Source: Flavobacterium zhairuonense (lineage in GTDB: Bacteria > Bacteroidota > Bacteroidia > Flavobacteriales > Flavobacteriaceae). Taken from it: a DNA stretch of 64,000 bases. Below, piece after piece: positions 17,625-26,024 of the stretch. The DNA lies in assembly GCF_004352915.1 (NCBI RefSeq), contig NZ_SJSY01000076.1, forward strand, positions 496,001 to 560,000, written 5' to 3'. The notes beneath the pieces were generated by a model. It saw only the letters and a list, made by a program, of their open reading frames with translations, was not told where the DNA came from and did not search any database. Every line of letters starts with the position of its first letter. The first letter of the stretch is position 1. A program made the translations under genes and the position numbers.

Positions 17625-18668
17625 ATGGCTTCAAATATCTACAGACCCTATTTATTTGCCGGATTGCATATTCTCGGCTGGTTATTATTAGGATTTATCA
17701 TGCTGTTTTACATTCCTTTAACTTGGAATGTGATTCTTCCTGGCGTATTTTGGCTTTGGCAAATAATAGTATTGTTTCTGCTCATTATTATTTTTTATAC
17801 GAATGCCAAAATCATAGTTCCAAAAACCATTATTAAAGACAATACATCACCCTTTTTATTTTGGGCTTTTTTCGCCATTTGTGCACTTCAGTTTATCGCT
17901 TATTTTTATAATCTCAAAACCGATGTACATACTAAAGTGAGCCTGGTTTTAGGCTTCAAAAAATACCGAAATCCTTATTTTGACAACTATGTTTTCATGC
18001 TCACTTTATTGGTTTTAGGAATCAGTACGAGCTGGGCTATGTTGCAACATTGGCAAAAAGCGGCGCAACACAAACAAAAACTAGAACAGGATAAAACCAT
18101 GGCCGAATTAGCAATGCTGAAGGCACAAATTAATCCGCACTTTTTTTTCAATTCGTTAAACAGCATTTATTCGCTAACTTATACTGATATTGAAGATTCC
18201 AGAAATGCACTTCATACTTTAAGCCGAATGATGCGCTATCTTCTCTACACAACCGAAGAAAGGACAACTCTCCTTAAAGAAGCTGAATTTATGCGGGATT
18301 TTATCGCATTGATGAAGCTTCGCGCTAATAGCAAATTGACCATTACTACTGATATTCCTGAAAAATTGCATGATTATCCAATTGTTCCGATGTTGTTGCT
18401 TCCTTTGGTTGAAAATGCTTTTAAACACGGAATTCACGCAACAGACAAAAGCGAAATTTATATTAAGCTTCGCCAAAATGGAAGCGAACTTGAATTTGAA
18501 GTCGAAAATACGTATTTCGAAAAATCGGGAACGACAAACGAAGGTGGCATTGGCTTGACCAATACAAAACGCCGACTTCACTTAATTTATCCGCATAAAC
18601 ATAGTTTAAAAGCCGGAGTTGCTGAAAATGGAAAATATAATGTAAAACTGCAGCTAAATTTAGAATAA
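17625..18668 (+). CDS. Sensor histidine kinase, LytS/YehU (His_kinase) family
   Basis: The 347-residue protein has four membrane helices in residues 1-140 and a short coiled linker (HWQKAAQHKQKLEQDKTMAE). The His_kinase domain contains the phospho-acceptor motif QINPHFFFNSLNSIYSLT near 167-184. The ATPase domain follows (LLPLVENAFKHGI near 263-275; GGIGLTNTKRRL near 308). There is no separate extracytoplasmic domain, so it probably senses a membrane-linked signal. Its stop overlaps the start of the response regulator by one base (TAATG), so the two form a pair. It is divergent from the RND operon, a plausible target. Confidence 0.93.
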   Translation: MASNIYRPYLFAGLHILGWLLLGFIMLFYIPLTWNVILPGVFWLWQIIVLFLLIIIFYTNAKIIVPKTIIKDNTSPFLFWAFFAICALQFIAYFYNLKTDVHTKVSLVLGFKKYRNPYFDNYVFMLTLLVLGISTSWAMLQHWQKAAQHKQKLEQDKTMAELAMLKAQINPHFFFNSLNSIYSLTYTDIEDSRNALHTLSRMMRYLLYTTEERTTLLKEAEFMRDFIALMKLRANSKLTITTDIPEKLHDYPIVPMLLLPLVENAFKHGIHATDKSEIYIKLRQNGSELEFEVENTYFEKSGTTNEGGIGLTNTKRRLHLIYPHKHSLKAGVAENGKYNVKLQLNLE

Positions 18669-19399
18669 TGATGATATTAAAATGTATAGCAGTTGACGAC
18701 GAACCACTGGCACTAAAACTTGTAGAAACTTTTATTGAACAAACTCCATTTCTGGAATTAACAGCAAGCTGTGATAATGCTGTCGAAGCAATGGGACTAA
18801 TTAGAGAAAAACAGCCCGATATTGTCTTTCTGGACATCAACATGCCAAATTTAACAGGTATGGAACTTGCCCGACTTTTGCAAGATACTCCTGGATTAAT
18901 GCCAAAAATAGTTTTTACAACTGCCTATAATCATTATGCTATTGAAGGCTATAAAGTAAATGCAGTAGATTATCTTTTAAAACCCTTTAGCTATGAAGAA
19001 TTTCTTCGAGCCGCTAATAAAGTGCTGCAAATAACTGAGGAAAACTCAAATAACTTTCAATCCATTTCTGCCGATGATGAATTTATTTTTCTGAAAGTAG
19101 AATATAATTGGGTCAGAATTTCACTGAAAGATATTTTATATATCGAAAGTTTGAAAGATTATGTAAAAGTGCATCTTGATGATTCGCAGAAAACGGTTCT
19201 TTCTTTAATTTCTTTAAAAGCTTTAGAAGAAAAACTGCCTTCATCGAAATTTATTAGAATTCATCGTTCGTTTATTGTATCGCTTGACAAAATAAGTGCC
19301 ATCAGCAAGCATTCTGTTTTTATTGGAAAAACTGAAATTACGGTTGGAGAACAATACAAAGAACCATTCAAAACCATCGTTGACAAATGGTTAAAATAA
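18668..19399 (+). CDS. LytTR-family response regulator
   Basis: The 243 residues comprise a receiver domain (about 3-120) and a LytTR DNA-binding domain (about 140-243). In the receiver, the acidic pair DDE is at 9-11, the phospho-acceptor Asp lies in VFLDINMPN (about 55), and the conserved Lys lies in YLLKPF. The LytTR domain shows LYIESLKDYVKVHL and FIRIHRSFIVSLDKI. It should bind a direct-repeat operator after phosphorylation by the kinase encoded one base upstream. The adjacent RND operon is an inferred target. Confidence 0.94.
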   Translation: MMILKCIAVDDEPLALKLVETFIEQTPFLELTASCDNAVEAMGLIREKQPDIVFLDINMPNLTGMELARLLQDTPGLMPKIVFTTAYNHYAIEGYKVNAVDYLLKPFSYEEFLRAANKVLQITEENSNNFQSISADDEFIFLKVEYNWVRISLKDILYIESLKDYVKVHLDDSQKTVLSLISLKALEEKLPSSKFIRIHRSFIVSLDKISAISKHSVFIGKTEITVGEQYKEPFKTIVDKWLK

Positions 19400-19416
19400 A
19401 ATAGATTTTAATTATC

Positions 19417-19710
19417 ATGGAAAAAAGAGCAAACAAATACTATTTGACATTAAGCTTAAAAGAGTACGCAAACGGAGAAACTAAACCTGCAAAAGAACTC
19501 GGAATCGAATTTTCTAATCATGACGAGATTTTTGGCATCATTCAAAAAATGAAAGACAAAAACTTATTTGACGATCCATCTGAAGCCACGCAGTTTGCAT
19601 TAGGATTGAAATTATTCAGCGAAATCAAACTCAAACACCGCAAAAACCCTTTATTTGATGAGTTAAACGAAGTTTTTCCCATTTTCATGAAAAAGCTCAA
19701 AAGTTTATAG
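19417..19710 (+). CDS. DUF3861 family protein
   Basis: This 97-residue cytoplasmic protein matches the pattern of DUF3861: an N-terminal YYLTLSLKEYANGE strand region, the central FSNHDEIFGIIQKMKDKNLF, then ALGLKLFSEIKLKHRKNPLF and FPIFMKKLKSL. No function is established for the family. It starts 17 bases after the response regulator and ends just before a terminator, so it is probably the third gene of that transcript. Confidence 0.82.
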   Translation: MEKRANKYYLTLSLKEYANGETKPAKELGIEFSNHDEIFGIIQKMKDKNLFDDPSEATQFALGLKLFSEIKLKHRKNPLFDELNEVFPIFMKKLKSL

Positions 19711-19711
19711 A

Positions 19712-19747
19712 ATAAAAAATGCATCGAAAATGATGCATTTTTTATTC
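19712..19747 (+). terminator. Intrinsic terminator after DUF3861 gene
   Basis: AAAAATGCATC and GATGCATTTTT form an 11-bp stem with a 6-base loop and a T run, directly after the stop at 19710. The flanking A run may allow it to work in both directions. Confidence 0.82.
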
Positions 19748-19794
19748 TATCTGACTGCAAATTATAAATAGCTTAAGCTTATTTATTTTTTAAC

Positions 19795-20478
19795 TTAAAC
19801 TATTAAAGTTCCGTTTTTATCCTGAAAGACAATATAATCATCTATTTTTCCGGTTTTGTAAGCATTGCGGAATTTCCCCATTTTTCTTGGAATTTTTTCA
19901 TCATTCCGCACAAATTTCACCTCGATTCTTTCTTTTCCTTTTTTTAATAATAGTTTTAGCTCATGATCCTCGAAAGTATAATCGGCAATTGTACTCCCAA
20001 TCATATATTCCGTCAGTTCGTCCCATACTAAATTAGAAGAATCAGATATCCATGGTTTCATCTTTTCATAACAATCTTGAGAACACCCAACGATTCGATC
20101 GTTTACAAGGACATAATTATTTGCGTACCAAACAGAATAAACAAGATATTCTTCATTATCAAGCAGTAATCCAAAAAAGCAAGTACTGTCTAATCCATAA
20201 GTACCTAAGTGTGTATTTATTTCTGTAATTTTTCTACCAATAAATTTATTCCTTCGAACTTCTTTCAGTAAAATTGGTTTACTGAAAATCAGCGTTTCCA
20301 TTCTGTTTTTCAATAAGCCAAAAAGCAGTTCTGAATTTTTATCTATTTTTTCTTGATTAATTTCTGAATATTCTTTCCAATTCAACCTCTTCCAATAATT
20401 TAAATCCTTTTTCTTAATTATCATTGAATATTGTTCAATATTCCCCATTTTCAGATTTAAATAATCGCTCTTTTCCAT
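19795..20478 (-). CDS. Hypothetical protein, 227 aa
   Basis: I do not recognise a family. The protein has no signal peptide or membrane helix, so it should be cytoplasmic. It is Lys-rich at the N-terminus (KMGNIEQYSMIIKKKDLNYW). The middle contains a beta-rich stretch (FFGLLLDNEEYLVYSVWYAN, about 103-122), followed by CSQDCYEKMKPW (about 132-143). The C-terminus is strand-rich and basic (LKLLLKKGKERIEVKFVRND). The start ATG at 20478 is the first in the frame. It is transcribed alone, convergent with the DUF3861 gene. Confidence 0.7.
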   Translation of the reverse strand: MEKSDYLNLKMGNIEQYSMIIKKKDLNYWKRLNWKEYSEINQEKIDKNSELLFGLLKNRMETLIFSKPILLKEVRRNKFIGRKITEINTHLGTYGLDSTCFFGLLLDNEEYLVYSVWYANNYVLVNDRIVGCSQDCYEKMKPWISDSSNLVWDELTEYMIGSTIADYTFEDHELKLLLKKGKERIEVKFVRNDEKIPRKMGKFRNAYKTGKIDDYIVFQDKNGTLIV

Positions 20479-20633
20479 GACATCGTTCCCTCTTCTAATT
20501 AAAATAATGACGCAAAATTACAACGGTCCTTTAATTAGTAAAGGCCTAAAAAGTCATAAATATGCCAGAATAGGATAATTCAAGTTCTCAATAAAGACAG
20601 CAGTTAACGGCCTATTATAAAAAAATATGCAAA

Positions 20634-20664
20634 AAAAAGTCTCATTTTCATGAGACTTTTTTGC
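20634..20664 (-). terminator. Intrinsic terminator of the thioredoxin-like operon
   Basis: AAAGTCTCAT (20636-20645) pairs with ATGAGACTTT (20650-20659) around a TTTC loop. On the minus strand the stem is followed by a T run. It lies 16 bases past the stop at 20680. Confidence 0.85.
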
Positions 20665-20679
20665 TTTTTATTTGATCGC

Positions 20680-21291
20680 TTAAGCTTTCGCTTTTCTTTT
20701 TACCGTACAGCCAATTTCTTTAGTTTGAGTAACGGCTGGTTTTTTGTTGCTTTGCAAAGCTGCAATTGCATCTTCGGCATATTTTGTTTTTTCGGTTTTT
20801 GTTCCTTCTGGATCATTGTCTATTGCTCCTACATACTCAATTACATTTCCTTTTGCAGTTTTAGATACAATAAAAATGTGAGGCGTTTTTTTTGCTCCAT
20901 ATTGATCTGTAGTTACTTGTCCTGCATCAAACAAATAAGGGAACGGGTATTTTTTTTCTTTAGCCAAATCTTGCATTTTACTGAATTCATCAGCTTTTGA
21001 AGCCTCAGGGTCATTTGGGTTAATTGCAATTACAGGATATCCTTGAGGTCTGAATTTTTTGTCCAGATCAATAATGCGCTGTTCATAAGCAATTGCGTAT
21101 GGACAAGTGTTGCAGGTAAAAACTACTATAAAGCCTTTTGCTTTTGGATAACTTGCAAATGAAACTTCTTTATTGTCAACATTTTTAAGTTTAAAATCTG
21201 GTGCTGGATCGCCTGCTTTAAGCGTTGTGGTCTGTGCTTGAGAAAGCCAAGCCGTAAACGTCAATACTAATAAAATGATAATCTTTTTCAT
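20680..21291 (-). CDS. Secreted thioredoxin-fold (redoxin/AhpC-TSA type) protein
   Basis: The 203-residue protein has a signal peptide (residues 1-19, ending SQAQ). The redoxin domain begins AGDPAPDFKLKNVDNKEVS. The redox site is FTCNTCPYA, a CxxC form (Cys about 60 and 63), and the cis-Pro loop is KKTPHIFIV near 136-144. The tail (QTKEIGCTVKRKAKA) adds a further Cys. It probably works as a periplasmic thiol oxidoreductase or thiol peroxidase. It starts 3 bases after a TlpA-like gene, so the two are co-transcribed. Confidence 0.88.
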   Translation of the reverse strand: MKKIIILLVLTFTAWLSQAQTTTLKAGDPAPDFKLKNVDNKEVSFASYPKAKGFIVVFTCNTCPYAIAYEQRIIDLDKKFRPQGYPVIAINPNDPEASKADEFSKMQDLAKEKKYPFPYLFDAGQVTTDQYGAKKTPHIFIVSKTAKGNVIEYVGAIDNDPEGTKTEKTKYAEDAIAALQSNKKPAVTQTKEIGCTVKRKAKA

Positions 21292-21294
21292 AAT

Positions 21295-21771
21295 TTACAG
21301 TTTTTTATATTCAGTTAATAGTTGTTCGTATGTTAGTTCAGTCTCTACAAATTTTCGTTTATCGTCTTTTATAAAAAGAGTTGCTGGAATACTTCCTGAC
21401 CATGAAGGATCAATTCTGTCAATATATTCCTGTGGACTGCTTTCGTTTAATAAAAACACTTGGTTCTGAAGATTTTTTCTTTTTACAAATGGAATTACAG
21501 CCGAACTCAATTTGGATTTAAAATCAACGCTAACTAATAAAACTGCCAATTTTTCCGATTTAAAATCGGCTTGAAGTTTTTCAAAATGAGGAAGTTCCTT
21601 AACGCACGGCGCGCACCAAGTTGCCCAAAAATTCACAACATACGTACTATCTTTGCCATTTTTCATTCGTTCCTGAAGCTGATCTACAGTGATTAATTTC
21701 ACATTTTGACCAAATGAAACTGTCGATAAAGCGACCAATAAAAAAAGGCATAAAAACGACTTGGCTTTCAT
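21295..21771 (-). CDS. TlpA/ResA-like periplasmic thioredoxin
   Basis: I start at the ATG at 21771 (MKAKSFLCLFLLVALSTVSF); a GTG three codons upstream is also in frame. The protein is about 158 residues with a signal peptide ending SFGQ. The thioredoxin domain shows NFWATWCAPCVKELPHFEKL with the classic WCAPC active site, and a cis-Pro in SIPATLFI. It should reduce disulfides in the periplasm, for example in cytochrome c maturation or protein repair. It is the first gene of a pair with the redoxin at 20680. Confidence 0.92.
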   Translation of the reverse strand: MKAKSFLCLFLLVALSTVSFGQNVKLITVDQLQERMKNGKDSTYVVNFWATWCAPCVKELPHFEKLQADFKSEKLAVLLVSVDFKSKLSSAVIPFVKRKNLQNQVFLLNESSPQEYIDRIDPSWSGSIPATLFIKDDKRKFVETELTYEQLLTEYKKL

Positions 21772-21939
21772 AAGAAACACATTTTAAGATTGATTTGTCT
21801 CTTACAAATATAAATGAATACAAACTTTCTTTTTGTTAATGAAAATTTAATGATTTACTTTTTAGATTCATAGGCACAAAGATGCAAAGATGCAAAGGTT
21901 ACTTTCCTGCCTAATTTTGCAAATCTGGACTTTGAAACT

Positions 21940-22257
21940 TTATTTTTCAAAAAAAGACTCCAATTGTCTAAAAACTGGAATTAGAGATTTTCCTCTTTCT
22001 GATAAATTATACTCCACATGAAGCGGTTTTAGTTTAATGACACTTCTGTTTAAAAGTCCATGTTCCTCCAATTCGCGCAAAGCAACAGTAATTGACTGTT
22101 TATTTGAATCTTTAATGTCTCTCAAAAGTCCGTTGAAGCGTAATGGACCATCGACTGCTAATAAAAAGATTTGCGGTTTAAATTTTCCTGATAACAATTT
22201 TAAAAGTCCCGCTGCAGGACATTCAGTTTCTTTTGGAGTCTTATTTTCTGTAGTCAT
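21940..22257 (-). CDS. HxlR-family transcriptional regulator
   Basis: The ATG at 22257 gives 105 residues; the frame extends 11 codons further to a GTG. The single winged helix-turn-helix of the HxlR type shows the conserved CPAAGLLKLLSGKFKPQIFL start, PLRFNGLLRDI and ITVALRELEEHGLLNR. The Cys in the ECPAAG motif is at the position used as a redox sensor in HypR/QorR-like members. The gene is divergent from the DsbA-like gene at 22357, with 99 bases between them, and is likely to regulate it. Confidence 0.9.
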   Translation of the reverse strand: MTTENKTPKETECPAAGLLKLLSGKFKPQIFLLAVDGPLRFNGLLRDIKDSNKQSITVALRELEEHGLLNRSVIKLKPLHVEYNLSERGKSLIPVFRQLESFFEK

Positions 22258-22356
22258 ATTTTTTTGACTAATTGATTTTTGATTAAACACTAGCGAACTT
22301 TGTTATAAAAGTATAAAATTTTAAAAAACTGAATCCACTTTTTTTCAGCAGTTTTT

Positions 22357-23340
22357 ATGAAAAATTGGCCGCTACTATTAATCCTGATCTGCAGTATATG
22401 CTGTAAATCGCAAACGAATTTAAAAATGACCGAAAACAATTCGAATCCGTTATTTTGTGATCCTGTAACTGGAACATGCGAAATGCCTTCTAACGCACAA
22501 TCAAATAAAAATGCTGATATTAGAACAGAAAACAAACCCATCAAAATAGTTTATTATACAGATCCTATTTGTTCGTCCTGTTGGGGAATCGAACCACAAC
22601 TCCGAAAACTAAAATTGGAATATGGCGACAATTTTGAGATTGAGTATCGAATGGGTGGCCTGCTTCCAGATTGGAGCTATAATAGTGGAGGCATAAGCAA
22701 ACCGTCAGATGTGGCGCATCACTGGGATGAAGCCAGTTTACATTATGAAATGCCTATTGATGGAAATGTTTGGATTGAAGACCCGCTGGATTCCTCTTAT
22801 CCTTCTTGTATTGCAATGAAAGGCGCTCAAATGCAAGACAAGGAAAAAGCAGTTCAGTTCATGCGCATACTTCGCGAAAAATTATATCTCGAAAAGAAAA
22901 ATATTGCTAAATGGCAAAACATTGAGGAAGCTGCAAAATTAGCAAAACTTGACATTGAGAAACTAAAAGCAGATTATGATGATGCCGAGGAGCTTTTTCA
23001 GGAAGATTTGGATTATGCAAAAAAACTTGGCGTAAGAGGTTTTCCAACCTTATTTTTTGCCGATAAAAATGATACTCGTTTTGTGGTTTACGGCTCCAGA
23101 CCTTATGCAGAGTATGAAAGTGCTTTGTTGGCCATTTTTCCAAACGCAAAAAAGAAAATGATTCCAAACGAAGATCCATTATCTCTTTTTGAAATTTTCC
23201 CAACATTGACGCCGAAAGAATATGCCGTTATTTTGAATAAATCCTATTTTGATGCTCGAATGATTCTTGGAAAATTACATGAAAAGGGCCTATTGAACAA
23301 GATATCAATAAAGAATGGTTCGCTGTATCATAAAAAATAA
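22357..23340 (+). CDS. DsbA/FrnE-family thiol oxidoreductase with winged-helix-like C-terminus
   Basis: The 327-residue frame contains a DsbA-type domain of the FrnE/SpxH kind: the active site DPICSSCWGIEP (Cys72 and Cys75), FEIEYRMGGLLPDW, and the cis-Pro loop GVRGFPTLFF near 223-232. The last 50 residues (LFEIFPTLTPKEYAVIL to the end) look like a winged helix. If the ATG at 22357 is used, a hydrophobic leader (LLLILICSICCK) is present. The Met at residue 24 (position 22426) would instead give a cytoplasmic protein beginning just before NPLFCDPVTGTCEMP, which is how I would expect most relatives to start. Location is therefore uncertain. The divergent HxlR gene is the likely regulator. Confidence 0.85.
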   Translation: MKNWPLLLILICSICCKSQTNLKMTENNSNPLFCDPVTGTCEMPSNAQSNKNADIRTENKPIKIVYYTDPICSSCWGIEPQLRKLKLEYGDNFEIEYRMGGLLPDWSYNSGGISKPSDVAHHWDEASLHYEMPIDGNVWIEDPLDSSYPSCIAMKGAQMQDKEKAVQFMRILREKLYLEKKNIAKWQNIEEAAKLAKLDIEKLKADYDDAEELFQEDLDYAKKLGVRGFPTLFFADKNDTRFVVYGSRPYAEYESALLAIFPNAKKKMIPNEDPLSLFEIFPTLTPKEYAVILNKSYFDARMILGKLHEKGLLNKISIKNGSLYHKK

Positions 23341-23345
23341 CTTCT

Positions 23346-23380
23346 GTAAAGCCACAAAAAATTAATATTTGTGGCTTTAT
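23346..23380 (+). terminator. Intrinsic terminator after DsbA-like gene
   Basis: AAAGCCACAAA (23348-23358) and TTTGTGGCTTT (23368-23378) form an 11-bp perfect stem with a 9-base loop, shortly after the stop at 23340. Confidence 0.82.
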
Positions 23381-23511
23381 TATTTCAACAAAGTTTCAAA
23401 AAATCAGATTTCAATATAAAACGTTTTCGGATTTTTAAGGATTTTTTAAGCCCCTAAAAATTCTTCGGCCAAATATCAATTCGTAAATTAGCCAAAACAA
23501 AATTTATTCGA

Positions 23512-24348
23512 ATGACAGTACTTACGTTTACCCTGATTATGATTCTTGGCGCTTTTTTAGCAGGTTTTATTGGTTCATTATCAGGTTTAGGAGGCGGTAT
23601 CATTATTATTCCGCTTTTGACCGTCATTTTAGGAGTTGACATTCATTATGCAATTGGAGCAGCATTAGTTTCTGTAATTGCTACTTCATCTGGTTCTGCA
23701 GCTGCTTATGTAAAAGAAGGAATCACCAATATGCGATTGGGAATTTTTCTTGAAATCGCAACAACAATTGGTGCTGTTGGCGGTGCGTTGCTTTCTGCTA
23801 TTGCTCCTACATCGTTTATAGCAGTTTTATTCGGACTTACTTTGATTTTCTCAGCAATCAATTCGCTTCGTAAAAAAGAAGAACATATTGTATTAGAATC
23901 TAGTCCATTGGCAAAAAAACTAAAATTAGAAGGAACTTACCCAACACACGACGGCGAAGTAGTAAGTTACGGCACTAAAAATGTAGTCGGCGGATTTGGA
24001 ATGATGGGACTCGCCGGAATGATGTCAGGTTTGCTCGGAATTGGTTCTGGCGCTTTTAAAGTAATTGCAATGGATAATATTATGCGAATTCCGTTTAAAG
24101 TTTCAACTACAACCAGCAACTTTATGATGGGCGTTACAGCAATGGCAAGTTCTGTAATTTATATTCAAAAAGGATATATTGAGCCCGGAATTTGTATGCC
24201 GGTCGTAATTGGAGTTCTTTTTGGAGCTATGGCTGGAGCCAAAGTATTAGTGCGAACAAACCCTAAAAAATTGAGAATCTTTTTTGCCTGTTTAATTTTT
24301 GTACTTGCAATTAATATGATTTATAACGGACTAAATGGAAAAATCTAA
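23512..24348 (+). CDS. TauE/SafE-family sulfite/organosulfur exporter-like permease
   Basis: The 278-residue protein is hydrophobic throughout, with eight or so helices and the two internal TauE repeats. The first carries GFIGSLSGLGGGIIIIPLL, the second GMMSGLLGIGSGAFKVIAM. A hydrophilic loop (about 120-160) separates them. The family moves sulfite, sulfoacetate or related anions across the inner membrane, but substrates differ widely and the one here cannot be read. The gene overlaps the DUF1634 gene by 14 bases, the usual pairing for this family. Confidence 0.92.
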   Translation: MTVLTFTLIMILGAFLAGFIGSLSGLGGGIIIIPLLTVILGVDIHYAIGAALVSVIATSSGSAAAYVKEGITNMRLGIFLEIATTIGAVGGALLSAIAPTSFIAVLFGLTLIFSAINSLRKKEEHIVLESSPLAKKLKLEGTYPTHDGEVVSYGTKNVVGGFGMMGLAGMMSGLLGIGSGAFKVIAMDNIMRIPFKVSTTTSNFMMGVTAMASSVIYIQKGYIEPGICMPVVIGVLFGAMAGAKVLVRTNPKKLRIFFACLIFVLAINMIYNGLNGKI

Positions 24349-24742
24349 AGCTATGCAACACGAAAAATTTGGAGAAAAAGACTTTCAGACTATTGTTGGA
24401 AACTTGTTGCGTTATGGTGTCTGGATTTCGCTATCAGTAGCTTTTATTGGCGGAATTATTTATTTGATGCATCACGGAAGTGACATTGAAGATTATTCTG
24501 TTTTTAAAGAAAATGATCGAAATATTTTTGAAGTAATTGCCGATGTGTATCGCGGCGTAATTCAGGGAAATGGCGAATTTTTAATCTTCTTCGGAATTAT
24601 ATTATTGTTTTTGACGCCGGTTTTCAGAGTTTTATTGTCGTTATTTTCTTTTCTTATCGAAAGAGATTATCTTTATGTTGTAATCACATTAATTGTTATT
24701 TTGATCATTATAACGAGTATTTCATTCGGCTTCTCACATTAG
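24335..24742 (+). CDS. DUF1634 membrane protein, TauE partner
   Basis: The 135-residue protein has three membrane helices (about 27-45, 80-105, 112-132) and the DUF1634 pattern of LLRYGVWISLSVAFIGGIIYL, a short loop and GEFLIFFGIILLFLTPVFRVLLS. Genes for DUF1634 usually sit next to TauE-type permeases, as here with a 14-base overlap. It is presumed to be a subunit or helper of that transporter. An alternative start six codons in (24353) would nearly remove the overlap. Confidence 0.88.
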   Translation: MEKSKAMQHEKFGEKDFQTIVGNLLRYGVWISLSVAFIGGIIYLMHHGSDIEDYSVFKENDRNIFEVIADVYRGVIQGNGEFLIFFGIILLFLTPVFRVLLSLFSFLIERDYLYVVITLIVILIIITSISFGFSH

Positions 24743-24771
24743 ACGATTGTAGGCTTTAAGCTGTAGGCTAT

Positions 24772-24880
24772 AGGCTTTCAAAAAAGCTTAAAGCTTATTG
24801 CCTAAGGTTTAAAGCATAAAAAATAATTACTTCACGCATAAGCCAAAGGCTTTCAAAAAAGCTTAAAGCTTATTGCCTAA
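24772..24880. repeat. Perfect 34-bp direct repeat pair
   Basis: A 34-base unit beginning AGGCTTTCAAAAAAGCTT occurs at 24772-24805 and again at 24847-24880 with no mismatch. It holds an internal palindrome (AAGCTTAAAGCTT). The surrounding bases are shorter variants of the same AGGC/GCCTAAAGC motif. It fills the gap between the DUF1634 and oxidoreductase genes. Confidence 0.85.
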
Positions 24881-24900
24881 AGCCTAAAGCTAAAAAAAAT

Positions 24901-25923
24901 ATGGAAATAGGAATTGACAGTTTTGCTTCGGCAATGTACGGTGACAACAACACTTTAAGCAGTGTTGATGCAATGGAACAATTACTCCAAAGAATTGAAC
25001 TTGCTGATCAAGTTGGTCTTGATGTTTTCGGAATTGGAGAGCATCATAAAAAAGAGTTTTTAGATTCAGCTACCGCCGTGATTTTGAGTGCGGCGGCGGC
25101 AAGAACAAAAAACATACGTTTGTCAAGTGCGGTTTCTGTTTTAAGTGCTGCCGATCCGGTAAGAGTTTACCAAAGTTTTGCAACATTGGATTTAATTTCA
25201 AAAGGAAGAGCCGAAATAGTTGCCGGCCGAGGCTCTGCTATTGAAGCTTATCCCCTTTTCGGATTTGATTTGAATGATTATGATGCGCTATTTAAAGAGA
25301 AATTAAATTTATTGCTTCAAATAAGAGATAATGAATTTGTGACTTGGTCAGGAAAATTTCGTCCTGCCTTGAATAATCTTCCCGTTTATCCGAGAGCTTT
25401 GCAAGAAAAAATGCCTATTTGGCTTGGCGTTGGCGGAACTCCAGAATCATTCATCAGAGCTGGAAGTTTGGGATTGCCTTTGATGGTAGCTGTAATTGGC
25501 GGACAAACGCATCGTTTTCGTCCGTTGATTGATTTATATCGAGAAGCCGGAAAAGCCGCAGGATATAAACCCGAAGAATTGAAAGTAGGTTTACATTCGC
25601 CTGGTTATATTGGAACTACAACTGAAAAAGCAATCGAGGAATATTATCCTGGTTATGCCGAACTTTGGACAAAATTAGGATACGAACGTGGCTGGCCTCC
25701 TGTAACCAAAGGAAAATTTGACGGACTTATTGATGATTTAGGTGTTTTGATTGTCGGAAGTCCTGAACGTGCAGCAGAGAAAATTTTAAGACACAGCGAA
25801 GCACTTGGAGGTGTTGACCGATTTACTTTTCAAATGGATAATGCTGGATTGACTCATTCTCAGCTAATGAATTCCATCGAATTAATTGGGACAAAATTGA
25901 TCCCATTAATTAAGAAAGGATAA
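24901..25923 (+). CDS. LLM-class flavin-dependent oxidoreductase
   Basis: The 340-residue cytoplasmic protein has the bacterial luciferase-like (TIM barrel) fold: MEIGIDSFAS at the start, VFGIGEHHKKEF (about 40-51), the IRLSSAVSVLSAADPVRVYQ strand-turn, and KGRAEIVAGRGSAIEAYPLFG. The family uses FMN or F420 to oxidise small molecules. Members close to this type are often annotated as putative alkane or N-oxide monooxygenases without proof. The substrate is unknown. No partner gene is nearby, and a repeat array follows. Confidence 0.9.
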   Translation: MEIGIDSFASAMYGDNNTLSSVDAMEQLLQRIELADQVGLDVFGIGEHHKKEFLDSATAVILSAAAARTKNIRLSSAVSVLSAADPVRVYQSFATLDLISKGRAEIVAGRGSAIEAYPLFGFDLNDYDALFKEKLNLLLQIRDNEFVTWSGKFRPALNNLPVYPRALQEKMPIWLGVGGTPESFIRAGSLGLPLMVAVIGGQTHRFRPLIDLYREAGKAAGYKPEELKVGLHSPGYIGTTTEKAIEEYYPGYAELWTKLGYERGWPPVTKGKFDGLIDDLGVLIVGSPERAAEKILRHSEALGGVDRFTFQMDNAGLTHSQLMNSIELIGTKLIPLIKKG

Positions 25924-26024
25924 TTTTTTGGTTATATTGTGTAAAACCTGTTTCACGCAGATTTGACAGATTTAGCCGATTTTAAAATTGGTGAATAAAT
26001 AATTCACTTGGTTTTTGTGTATTC

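Noticed and set aside
18219..18581. 120-codon frame antisense to the histidine kinase
   Set aside because: The kinase frame has all catalytic motifs; the antisense frame has none.
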